Positions 43,330 to 54,000 of a stretch of DNA of 64,000 nt are shown here, in pieces; position 1 is the stretch's first letter; each line of letters begins with the position of its first letter. The DNA is from Daphnia carinata (taxonomy: Eukaryota > Arthropoda > Branchiopoda > Diplostraca > Daphniidae): contig NC_081339.1 of the NCBI RefSeq assembly GCF_022539665.2, forward strand, positions 186,001 through 250,000, given 5' to 3'. Position numbers and translations under genes: made by a program. Below the pieces are notes generated by a model. It searched no databases. It had not been told where the DNA came from and saw nothing but the letters and a program-made list of their open reading frames with translations.

Positions 43330-46036
43330 TCTCTTGCTATGTGTCCCTTTTTGTTACACTTATGACAAATTATATCTCTGTTTACTGGGGTACGGACTCC
43401 TGTACTGCGATATTGGCGATTGCTATCGTTTTGTTGCGGGTACCTGATATCCGCGTGGTCGTTACTCCTGAAAGGTTGTTGATATCTTCCCGGTTGATGC
43501 GTATATGGGTGGTTTCGTTGATGTCGGAAGTCTGTTGTATATGTTGGCTCACGATCCCTTATTGGCGCGTTATGCCTTCAACGTTGTATATGGTCGTTTC
43601 TCCTAAATGGGCTCGCTTCTCTGTTTTTTGAAAAACTCCGGTCTCTACTGCGTGAATAACTTGACTCTCTGCTGCGGTCTAAGGTGTCTCGGAAACGGAC
43701 TCTGCCTGAGTACTGTGCTCTGGGATAACCTGGTCTACCTTGTCGTATGTTCGACTGCCGTCCGTGGCTGCTGTAACGGTCGGTGGCTGCTATCTGTACA
43801 CTGCTTTCCTGTGATGGTTCAAGATCTTTATTAAAACATTCCAACTCTAATAATCTCTGGCTAAGTTGTTCTAGTTCAGTTTTTTGTTTAGACAATTCGT
43901 GATCTTGTTCTTTCTCGCGGTCTGTAATTCCTGCAATTACTGCCGTTATTTCTTTCTCTTCATTATTTTCCTTTTCGTGCAATATCTGTTCTGATATGAA
44001 CAGTTGTTTGCAAAGCGAATCGAAGTCGTCGGATTTTTCTGGCATTCTGAGGTATAGCTCCGTTTTTACTTTGGGTAGAATCCCTTGAAGTAATATTTTT
44101 ATCTTTGTCGTATTTCTCATCTTCTTCACTTTATTAAATAGTTGATCTTCTATTATGGTTTTGTCGTGGTCGAGTTTTTCCTCCTTTTCCTCTATGGTGT
44201 CGTATAGGCTGTTTAATCTGGATACGAAAGCTCTGCAATTCTCTTCTGGTTTCTGTTTTAACTTCATTAGTTTTTTGTTCAGCGCTGCTATGTCAAATGC
44301 ATCTTGAAATCTTTCAATTATTGCTGCTTTCCATTCTCCATATTCCAGCTCTTCTCCTTTCTCGTCGACGTAAGCTTCATGCCATTCAATGGCTTCTCCT
44401 TTAAGTCGATCCGAGAAGAATCGTAGCTTTTGTTCGTCGTCCCAGTTGTTGTTCCGGGTCACGTGCTCAGCGGCTTTGAGCCATTCGGTAATTAATTTAT
44501 CGGTGCTTTTACCCTTGAATGGCGGGATGGATTTCTTGTCCTCTCTCGAAAAAAGTTCTCCCAGCACTCTCACGATGGGTTGAGTGATGCTCATCATGGC
44601 CTCTTCTTCAGCGGTATATTTTTTGCTTCCTAGGTCTGGTCTGGTGGATTCGTCATGGTGCTTACCCATGATCCTTTTGAGATGATTGTTTTCTTTTTCC
44701 AAGGACGTTATATTTTTACTTTGGGATTCAACTTGTTTTCCCAATAGTTCAATAACTTTTTGCAGTTCTGTTATTTGCTCAGCTTCAAGTTCAAAATGTA
44801 GTGATTTATCTTGCACTTCACGTAACGAGGATAGGTCGTGTATTTCATTAATTAATCTTGTTACTTCCCCGGGCTGTTCCTGTTTTGTATGGGTCTCTTC
44901 GGCTTCGATGAACAGAAGTTCTCGTTGTTTATACGCTGCGATACGATTCTCCAGACGGGATATTTTATTTTCTTGTTCTGCTGTCTGCTTTTTTATTTGC
45001 TGAAGTTCTCGATCAAGGTCTTTATTTTTAAGAACAGTTTCTGCTTGTGTCTTAGTTAGCGTGACTTTTTCTGCTTTTGACTTGTCTAGCTGAGTTTTTA
45101 TTTCGTTTGTAGCTGCTTCTAATTCTTTTATCCTTTCAACGTTTACTGCTATCTGTTTTCTGGTACTGTTTAGTTTTTCATGTAGTTGGAAATTCTCTGC
45201 TTCGAGTTTATTAATTGTCTCTTGACCCTCTCTTTCAACGTTTTCGGTAATTTCTTCTCTCTTTTTCAGCCGGTCTTCGAAATATTTTTCAGCTTCTTGT
45301 GATTTTTGTAAGTCACTCTCCAATTCTGCAATTCGGGTATTTGCTTTTTCAAGTGAATTTTTCAAGGACTCGTTGTTTTCTTGCAGGCGCTCTAGGGAAG
45401 TGCTGAGCGTGTACTTTGAACTCTTTGCCTTTTTCTTGTTGCTCTCGATCTGTTTCGTAGATTGGTATTTTCTGCGGTAATCTGATCTTTTGCTTGCTGC
45501 TCTTCTACTTGCTGGTGTAGGGTTTCACTTTGAAGGACAGCTAACGTTTTGCTGAGGAATTCTTTTTCTTTGCCGTGGACTGTTTTTAACTGGTGGATAA
45601 GAGTGTCGACGAAATTATTTTCTTCGCCAAATTTCGCTAGTTGACTTTTTAAAGCTTCAGTGGTCTTGCTGATTGACTCGTGTGAGGTGGTGTCGTCTTT
45701 TGTCTCGAGATTTTGCTTTATTAGTGAGTGAGTGTATAGTTGTAGAGCGTTGTTTAGCTCTCTGTGGGAGAGTTTTCTCCTTTCTTCCAATTGTTTTATA
45801 TTTGTTGTTGTTGAAGTTGTTTGGTAGGTTTTATTTTTCTCGAGCAGATAGTTATACTCTAGCTCTACGAGCTCTTTCCACTTTATAGCAAAATTTTCTT
45901 TGAGAGTTTGTGTCTCAGAGTTTTGTGTTGGTAAGGTAGGATATAGTGGAGGTAATGTTACGACGGGTAAGTCTGGGTAGATCGGGTTGGTTTCGAGAGT
46001 TGCCACTACTTGTATATTTTTAAAAGTGCTATGCAT
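43278..46036 (-). pseudogene. Gypsy Gag with long coiled-coil N-terminus
   Basis: Starts at ATG 46036. Residues 20-35 hold clustered YPDL, PPLY and YPTL motifs. A Glu/Lys-rich coiled coil of more than 400 residues follows, crossing a frameshift at about 45470. The capsid part is at about 44540-44000 (KSIPPFKGKSTDKLITEWLK, WHEAYVDEKG, ERFQDAFD). The basic Arg/Ser tail is interrupted by an in-frame TGA at 43578-43580. Beyond it, in the same frame, is the zinc knuckle CHKCNKKGHIAREC (about 43365-43325), ending near 43278. The particle protein is therefore split twice. Confidence 0.85.
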
Positions 46037-46146
46037 TCGCTTACCTCGTCTATGTCAACTTCGGGCTCGTATATCTTGCTCTTACTTCATGTGATACGCA
46101 TGTACTTGTAGGGTTTATTACGGTGAACCTTTTATATATTTGAATG

Positions 46147-46163
46147 TCTCGTTGGGACCTCCA
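46147..46163 (-). other. Gypsy primer binding site
   Basis: Minus-strand TGGAGGTCCCAACGAGA lies two bases inside the 5' LTR. It is close to the complement of a tRNA-Gln 3' end as I recall it; the tRNA assignment is inference. Confidence 0.7.
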
Positions 46164-46165
46164 AA

Positions 46166-46530
46166 TGTAAGGTTCTCATAACCGTTTATTATACCCCAGT
46201 ACAAGTGCACACAGTGACAGAGCAAAGGCAACTCCCCTTAATGATTAAGAAACACGGGTTTATATACCAGTAAGGGGCTACAGCAGCGCACGTCATGGTG
46301 TTAATTAGCATCACGCTTAGACGGCGGGAGCGTGACAAGGTCATGGCGCGATGGCTGTATGCCACGCGCCATACCCAGCTCCGTGCCATAGAGGCGCTGC
46401 GCTAAACATACTCAGAGCGGCTCCTATTCAATAGGTGGTGACGTAGTGTACACACTACGCGTCGCACCTACGTCAAGGATAGCATAGGCTACCGCCAAGT
46501 GTACATGAAAGTGTATATTGACTCATTACA
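46166..46530 (-). repeat. Gypsy 5' LTR
   Basis: 365 bp; in the element's direction it ends at 46166. AGGT duplication follows at 46531-46534. Confidence 0.93.
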
Positions 46531-46534
46531 AGGT

Positions 46535-47353
46535 GGACTGCCCGGACAGCCGGTGTGCATTGAACTGATTCCGCAGTTATCCAAATGTAAATAACTCATA
46601 AAATGTATGTATCAAGTAAATATTAAGTCACTTTTCGTGATCCTCATTGAATTTTGAATATAAATCTTGTATTTTAATAGTTATATCATATTTTCTTATC
46701 AAAATATAAAAAAAAAGGAAAAGTCGGGCATATAATGTCGGGCTTGTATTTTGAAGATTTGATTTCCCAACTTTCTTGTGAAAAACAAATCAGACATTCC
46801 ATGATCTTTTTAAAGATTCTGGTCACATGATAAAAGCTGGAAATCACTTGTAAATGAGGATAATCGAAGAAATGCAATCGATAGAAATGTGTCGTTCACA
46901 CCAAAGGTCTGAAGATGAAGTTTCTTTGAGACGCAAACAAACTAGAATAAATTCAATAAATCCTTGTACAGCATATTCTAATGCCTCACGATTACGGAGC
47001 TCGAATGATGTGGTTTCGCGTTAGTATTTCGTATGAGGTTGAAAACAAAGTCAGGCAGTACGCACCTTCCTGATGATAAACATTTACCACCAAAAATAGT
47101 TTTCGTTTATCGCCTTGGCTTTTAGAAGCACTCCGGCTATACGATACGAAAATGGTTTCCGTTATTACGCAAAGAGCAACCGAAAAGCTTTGCTGAAAAA
47201 CGTACGAGCCAAACTCTCGTTTCCTTTACACAGGTTATGCTGTGGAAATGCATCACTCAGACCCAAGAATCAAGACAAGGAAGCTGTAGATAATACTAAT
47301 GTTGGCAGACTGTTAATACGGGTAAGCTTAATCAATACATCGGAAGTTAATTA
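46535..47353. other. Intergenic flank, nothing recognised
   Basis: AT-rich DNA between the Gypsy element and tRNA-Arg; the ORF at 47115-47354 shows no domain. Confidence 0.4.
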
Positions 47354-47425
47354 ACCTCTGGCGGGACTCGAACCCGCAATAACCGGCTTAGGAGGCCGAT
47401 GCCTTATCCATTAGGCCACAGAGGC
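47354..47425 (-). tRNA. tRNA-Arg(CCT)
   Basis: On the minus strand GCCTCTG pairs with CAGAGGT at the 3' end. The D arm has TGGCCTAATGGATAAGGC (A box), the anticodon stem-loop CGGCCTCCTAAGCCG gives anticodon CCT, and the T arm GCGGGTTCGAGTCCCGC is perfect with a B box. No intron. All four arms pair, so it should be a working gene decoding AGG. Confidence 0.95.
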
Positions 47426-47618
47426 TTAAAAAATATACCTGCCTTCCAATTTGCATGCCGCAAATTTTTCATTTGGGTCAGGTCTAGGTTATTTATATCA
47501 TTGCCTTTATTCCACAACTATCGTAAGGACCCAAGCGCAAATATGTCCGTTTTCTTCTGGTTATATTAATACACTAGCGGATACATTTAAAGAACCACTT
47601 TTGAGGTTAGTATTTCTG

Positions 47619-47738
47619 TCTCCAGTAGCGCAGCTGGTTGGCGAATGGAACTTATGCGACAGTAATTTCATTGTGTTTCGGGATTGAACGATTCTCTAAG
47701 TAATGCCGAGGCCACGAGTTCGATTCTCGCCTGGAGAA
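47619..47738 (+). tRNA. tRNA-Ile(TAT) with intron
   Basis: TCTCCAG pairs with CTGGAGA, the A box is TAGCGCAGCTGG, the T arm GCGAG/CTCGC spans a B box GAGTTCGATTC (with the neighbouring C and G), and a T-run follows at 47745. The anticodon loop CTTATG places TAT, followed by an intron of about 46 bases before AATGCCGAGGCC. Intron-bearing tRNA-Ile(TAT) with this body (CTCCAG...CTGGAG) is a known metazoan type. One anticodon-stem mismatch (A opposite G) lowers certainty about activity. Confidence 0.8.
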
Positions 47739-47987
47739 TGTGTTATTTTTAACCTGCCCGATACCGACAGGTTTAATAAAATAGAGGAAAGTAATTGAAA
47801 CTACGTTTGCTAATTGAATGAACAGTCAGTGCTTTGTATCCATTTTCCACAAGAGTTTTGTCCAACTTCCAACTTCAGGAGATGTATTCCAGCATTTTGT
47901 CTGCTAGTTTTATCAAAGTAACACAGTTCAATCGGGTGATCGCAGGCAGCTACAATCCTCGTAAAGAGATAGAAATAAAAACCCAAC

Positions 47988-48075
47988 GCTCCAGGTGAGA
48001 TTGAACTCGCGATCTCGGTATTCCTTCGGAAATCTTTAGATTCCTTCGCACATTCACATTACTGACATATAAGCG
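47988..48075 (-). pseudogene. tRNA-Ile(TAT) 3' fragment
   Basis: The minus strand has CGCTTATATGTCAG (anticodon loop and intron start), then AATACCGAGATCGCGAGTTC and CACCTGGAGCG, matching the 3' two thirds of tRNA-Ile(TAT). The 5' acceptor and D arm are missing. The fragment runs without a break from the end of the repeat gene at 48.0-48.9 kb, whose last codons and stop it supplies. Confidence 0.65.
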
Positions 48076-48880
48076 GCGTAAGTGGTAGTGTAGTATTTGG
48101 AAATAGTGCTTTGGTGGCTCGCTGTAGTAGCTAGGAGTGGCAGATGTTGTTGTGTAGTATGTTGGAGCTTCAGTGTAATAACTTGGTGCCGCGTACGTGG
48201 TGGTGTAGTACTCGGGAGCCTTCGTCGTGTAGTATCGTGGACCCTCCGTCTTGTAATACATGCGAACCTCAGTATAGTAAGCTGGGACAGCGTATGTGGT
48301 AGGCGGGGAAGCGTAGATTGTCGTGTAATAGTCAGAGGCGTATAGTAGGTGGGAGCTACGGTGTAGTAACTTGGAGTGGCATATGTTGTTGTGTAATACA
48401 CTGGCGCTTCTGTGTAATAGCTCGGTGCGGAGTAGTATTTCAAGGCCTCCGTATAGTAAGCCGGAGCTGCATACGTAGATGTGTAGTATTCAGGTGCCTT
48501 GGTGCTGTAATACTTGGGCGCATCGGTGTAGGAAGTACGGGCCACATATGTTGTGGTGTAGTGCTCGGCCTCCTTCGTAGCGTAATACGACACAACAGTG
48601 GTTGTCTGGTATGAATAGATACCGTATCCACAAGATGAACCCATCGGCACACTTAAAGTCGATCCAGTCATCAGAAGACGACAGCTAGTAGCAGCATAAT
48701 GCCATCATAACCTGACGAAAAAAAAACAAACATTAATTTTCATAATTCCATTATGACATTGAAATGCTTAAAACGACAATAAAGAATCATTTCACCTCGT
48801 TCAAACATCAATTTAATCAACAATTGCATCATCACATTAACTAAAATCATTAAACGAGTTGAAGTGTGTACATTACCCAT
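48054..48880 (-). pseudogene. Secreted Tyr/Thr-rich repeat protein (YYTxAP), frameshifted
   Basis: A mini first exon ATGG (48880-48877) followed by GTAATG, a 165-bp intron and the acceptor CAG at 48712-48714 gives MGYDGIMLLLAVVF, a good signal peptide. After a frame change at about 48672, tandem 14-18 residue repeats follow (YYTEAPVYYTTTYATPS, KYYSTKAPEYYTSTYAAPA). The frame shifts at about 48325 and 48110. Such Tyr/Thr/Pro repeats suggest an extracellular matrix or cuticle-associated protein. Up to three shifts mean either a pseudogene or assembly errors in a repeat. The tail is tRNA-derived. A relic of a sister gene is at 21878-22011. Confidence 0.65.
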
Positions 48881-48884
48881 GATT

Positions 48885-50500
48885 GCAGGTTGGAACTGGA
48901 AGACACTATATTAATTCAGCTATTGGTATTTGAAAGACTGCTAGTACTATACTGTGTCAAAGATGTTCATTCGACTAACCTCTACCTTCGATTTGACCTC
49001 GTTTTATAAGGTTTTCTATCATCCTGATTCGTCTTTTCAGGCCAGAGGGTCCACCTGTTCATTCTGACATAACAACCACTATTCCTACACTACCTCTAAT
49101 CGCTCGTGTCGTATGCATTTTCAAATATTGAAGAAACGCATAATTATCTTCCGCATCCCACTAACCATTGTTATGCGAGCGAATGAAGCGCCTAGAAAAA
49201 ACGAATGCTGATTTAAATGTAATATCGACAATAATGAAATTATATTCAAGATTATTTGCTGCGAATCTTAGAACTTACTGAAAAGAAATAAAGGTTCAAC
49301 AGTAAGAATTATTAATTCAATATCATTCCTTACGTGAAGAACTGTGAGGCTTCCAGCATCGTTGCAAACCCATGTACCGCGTATACAGAAGTATTTATAT
49401 TTCATCTTTTTCTTCGTCATTCATAAACGTTGCAGAATTATCATTTTTCACCGCCTTTTTTTTGTTTCGATTTCGTCGTTATTGACAATGGTGTAGTTAT
49501 CCAATGGCACGAAATGGCTATGAATAATGAGCATCAGTAGCGCAATTGCGTGTGTCCACTAGTCAAAACTATCCGCCAACATGTTGTTCCAAAGCTACCT
49601 AATTAGTAATTTGCTTTCAATGTGTTACCTAGTTTAATTTGTTCTTGTACAGTACGTTTAAATTCTATACCTGTGATTCATTCCGGATGCCGTCGAGTCA
49701 TTCCAACTAGTTGGAATTTTGTTTTTCTAGAGTTTCGCTTTGTGATGAAGCACTTGCTATTGATGTTAATACCTGGTGTTATAGTTTTCATTCACGCGCT
49801 AAATAGGGTCCCTTTAGAAATTTTTGCAATCACGCGTGATTCAGTTTCAACGATGAAGCGCTACAATAGAAAACAATACCGTTGCCATAAGAAACTGGGA
49901 AAAGATAATGTAAAGGCTTTGTTGTTTTATGAATAGCTACGCCAAACGGTTTAGAAGAGTTTTCAACACCATCTCGAGTTTCTAGTAGAAAGAAGTTCTG
50001 TGTGTCAATAACGATGGTGAATAACGTCAAAGGTGCTGTGCATATTAAAGTTGTTTTCCACTTTGGAAGCGAATGACCTGATTGATTTTCAAAATAAACT
50101 GAAATACGATTGCAGAAATTGAAATGCAAAGATTTCTAAGTCAAATTGTATACTACCTGAATAGGAATTTCCTGCTTGCTTCTCGTACACTGTAGTACAA
50201 GTCTTAGTACACATTAACCAACACTTAATCTGTGTTGCCTTTCCTTTTCATGTAAAGAAATTAGATGTGTTATTATTGCTCTTCAGGTTGTCTGTGTGCA
50301 TCAGGATGTGGCACGTCATTTCAACGCCCTCTGTGCTCCTACGATTGCCTAATTAAATGTGTATATACAAATGGAGGCCGATAATAGGCGTAAGAAAATC
50401 ATACAATCTATATAATAAGAAAAATTACTATTCTTTTGGTAAAACTACAAAAATACTCAAAAAAAAAAAAGAAATGAAAAAAAATTTCACAGAACTATAC
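48885..50500. other. Intergenic, nothing recognised
   Basis: AT-rich; ORFs 49622-49936 plus and 49830-50129 minus overlap and have no recognisable motif. Confidence 0.4.
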
Positions 50501-50515
50501 GCTAAGGGTGGAATC

Positions 50516-50830
50516 TATTGCACCGAAATATTTCGGTGCAATAACGGCCTTTTCCCCTATTGCACCGAAATCTTTCGTTGCAATAAGTGGCCTTATTCGC
50601 TATTGCACCGAAAGATTTCCTTGCACTTAAAAGTTGTTTCTAGCCTATCATAACTAAAAATTAACACCTCTATTACTAAGAACTATATTAAATTTAACTA
50701 TTTACTTCTTAAAATTATTAAATTTTAATAATAATGTCGTATTTGTATTGCTGTGTGTATTGCTACGAAATCTTTCGTTGCAATAACGGCCTTTTCCCCT
50801 ATTGCAACGAAAGATTTCGTTGCATTTTTT
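50516..50830. repeat. Palindromic hairpin repeats (TTGCACCGAAA...TTTCGGTGCAA)
   Basis: TTGCACCGAAATATTTCGGTGCAA at about 50518-50541 is a perfect palindrome. Related copies follow at about 50560-50583 and 50604-50627, and another pair at about 50757-50825 (TTGCAACGAAAGATTTCGTTGCA). Copies are separated by AATAACGGCCTTTTCCCCTA. The two blocks lie about 200 bp apart around an AT-rich stretch. Likely parts of a small hairpin-type element. Confidence 0.75.
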
Positions 50831-50909
50831 CGGGCATTTTTTGAGCTTTTTCTTTACGGTGCACCGTTTTTAACCGGCCACCTATGCCTTAACGAGACAT
50901 AAATTTTTT

Positions 50910-51009
50910 NNNNNNNNNNNNNNNNNNNNNNNNNNNNNNNNNNNNNNNNNNNNNNNNNNNNNNNNNNNNNNNNNNNNNNNNNNNNNNNNNNNNNNNNNNN
51001 NNNNNNNNN
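50910..51009. other. Assembly gap, 100 N
   Basis: Exactly 100 N, the usual placeholder for a gap of unknown size. The satellite begins on its right side, so the gap probably hides more of the array. Confidence 0.98.
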
Positions 51010-54000
51010 TAGTATGATACAGTGAGTTTCAATATCTACATTCAAACAGCATCAAATATACGTGTATTCAATGTGAATATAGTGTTATAGAATCAGTTTC
51101 ATGATCTACATTCAAACAGTATCAAATATACGTGTATTCAATGTGAATATAGTATGATACAGTGAGTTTCAATATCTACATTCAAACAGCATCAAATATA
51201 CGTGTATTCAATGTGAATATAGTGTTATAGAATCAGTTTCATGATCTACATTCAAACAGCATCAAATATACGTGTATTCAATGTGAATATAGTATGATAC
51301 AGTGAGTTTCAATATCTACATTCAAACAGCATCAAATATACGTGTATTCAATGTGAATATAGTGTTATAGTGAGTTTCATGATCTACATTCAAACAGCAT
51401 CAAATATACGTGTATTCAATGTTAATATAGTATGATACAGTGAGTATCAATATCTACATTCAAACAGCATCAAATATACGTGTATTCAATGTGAATATAG
51501 TGTTACAGAATCACTTTCATGATCTACATTCAAACAGTATCAAATATACGTGTATTCAATGTGAATATAGTAAGATATAGTGAGTTTCATTATCTACATT
51601 CAAACAGCATCAAATATACGTGTATTCAATGTGAATATAGTATGATACAGTGAGATTCAATATCTACATTCAAACAGCATCAAATATACGTGTATTCAAT
51701 GTGAATATAGTGTTATAGAATCAGTTTCAGGATCGACATTCAAACAGTATCAAATATACGTGTATTCAATATGAATATACTATGATACAGTGAGTTTCAA
51801 TATCTACATTCAAACAGCATCAAATATACGTTTATTCAATGTGAATATAGTGTTATAGATTCAGTTTAATGATCTACATTGAAACAGTATCAAATATACG
51901 TGTATTCAATGTGAATATAGTATGATACAGTGAGTTTCAATATCTACATTCAAACAGCATCAAATATACGTGTATTCAATGTGAATATAGTATGATACAG
52001 TGAGTTTCAATATCTACATTCAAACAGCATCAAATATACGTGTATTCAATGTGAATATAGTGTTATAGAATCAGTTTCATGATCTACATTCAAACAGTAT
52101 CAAATATACGTGTATTCAATGTGAATATAGTATGATACAGAGAGTTTCAATATCTACATTGAAACAGCAGCAAATATACGTGTATTCAATGTGAATATAG
52201 TGTTATAGAATCAGTTTCATGATCTACATTCAAACAGTATCAAATATACGTGTATTCAATGTGAATATAGTATGATACAGAGAGTTTCAATATCTACATT
52301 GAAACAGCATCAAATATACGTGTATTCAATGTGAATATAGTGTTATAGAATCAGTTTCATGATCTGCATTCAAACAGTATCAAATATACGTGTATTCAAT
52401 GTGAATATAGTGTTATAATATCAGTTTCAATATCTACATTCAAACAGCATCAAATATACGTTTATTCTATGTGAATATAGTGTTATAGAATCAGTTTAAT
52501 GATCTACATTGAAACAGTATCAAATATACGTGTATTCAATGTGAATATAGTATGATACAGTGAGTTTCAATATCTACATTGAAACAGCATCAAATGTACG
52601 TGTATTCAATGTGAATATAGTGTTATAGAATCAGTTTCATGATCTACATTCAAACAGCATCAAATATACGTGTATTCAATGTGAATATAGTATGATACAG
52701 TGAGTTTCAATATCTACATTCAAACAGCATCAAATATACGTGTATTCAATGTGAATATAGTATGATACAGTGAGTTTCAATATCTACATTCAAACAGCAT
52801 CAAATATACGTGTATTCAGTGTGAATATAGTGTTATAGAATCAGTTTCATGATCTACATTAAAACAGTATCAAATATACGTGTATTCAATGTGAATATAG
52901 TAAGATATAGAATCACTTTCATGATCTACATTAAACAGTATCAAATATACGTGTATTCAATGTGAATATAGTATGATACAGTGAGTTTCATTATCTACAT
53001 TCAAACAGCATCAAATATACGTGTATTCAATGTGAATATAGTTTTATAGAATCAGTTTCATGATCTACATTCAAACAGTATCAAATATACGTGTATTCAA
53101 TGTGAATGTAGTAAGATATAGTGAGTTTCATTATCTACATTCAAACAGCATCAAATATATGTGTATTCAATGTAAATATAGTGTTATAGAATCAGTTTCA
53201 TGATCTACATTCAAACAGTATCAAATATACGTGTATTGAATGTGAATATAGTGTTATAGAATCAGTTTCATGATCAACATTCAAACAGTATCAAATATAC
53301 GTGTATTCAATGTGAATATAGTATGATGCAGTGAGTTTCAATATCTACATTCAAACAGCATCAAATATACGTGTAATCAATGTGAATATAGTGTTATAGA
53401 ATCAGTTTCATGATCGACATTCAAACAGTATCAAATATACGTGTATTCAATATGAAATTAGTATGATACAGTGAGTTTCAATATCTACATTCAAACAGCA
53501 TCAAATATACGTTTAGTCAATGTGAATATAGTGTTATAGATTCAGTTTAATGATCTACATTGAAACAGTATCAAATATACGTGTATTCAATGTGAATATA
53601 GTATGATACAGTGAGTTTCAATATCTACATTCAAACAGCATCAAATATACGTGTATTCAATGTGAATATAGTGTTATAGAATCAGTTTCATGATCTACAT
53701 TCAAACAGTATCAAATATACGTGTATTCAATGTGAATATAGTATCATACAGTGAGTTTCAATATCTACATTCAAACAGCATCAAATATACGTGTATTCAA
53801 TATGAATATAGTATGATACAGTGAGTTTCAATATCTACATTCAAACAGCATCAAATATACGTGTATTCAATGTGAATATAGTGTGATAGAATCAGTTTCA
53901 TGATCTACATTCAAACAGCATCAAATATACGTGTATTCAATATGAATATAGTATGATACAGTGAGTTTCAATATCTACATTCAAACAGCATCAAATATAC

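Larger units (their letters stand above)
27264..46530 (-). mobile_element. Ty3/Gypsy element with env and accessory ankyrin cassette
   Basis: LTRs at 27264-27626 and 46166-46530 (8 substitutions and one 2-bp gap, about 2.2 percent) are flanked by AGGT (27260-27263, 46531-46534). Minus-strand order from the right: primer site, gag, pol (protease, RT, RNase H, integrase), env, accessory ORFs, polypurine tract. Without the Copia insertion (31916-37787 plus one TSD) the element is about 13.4 kb, long for Gypsy. Gag, pol, env and the ankyrin ORF all carry at least one break. Confidence 0.93.
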
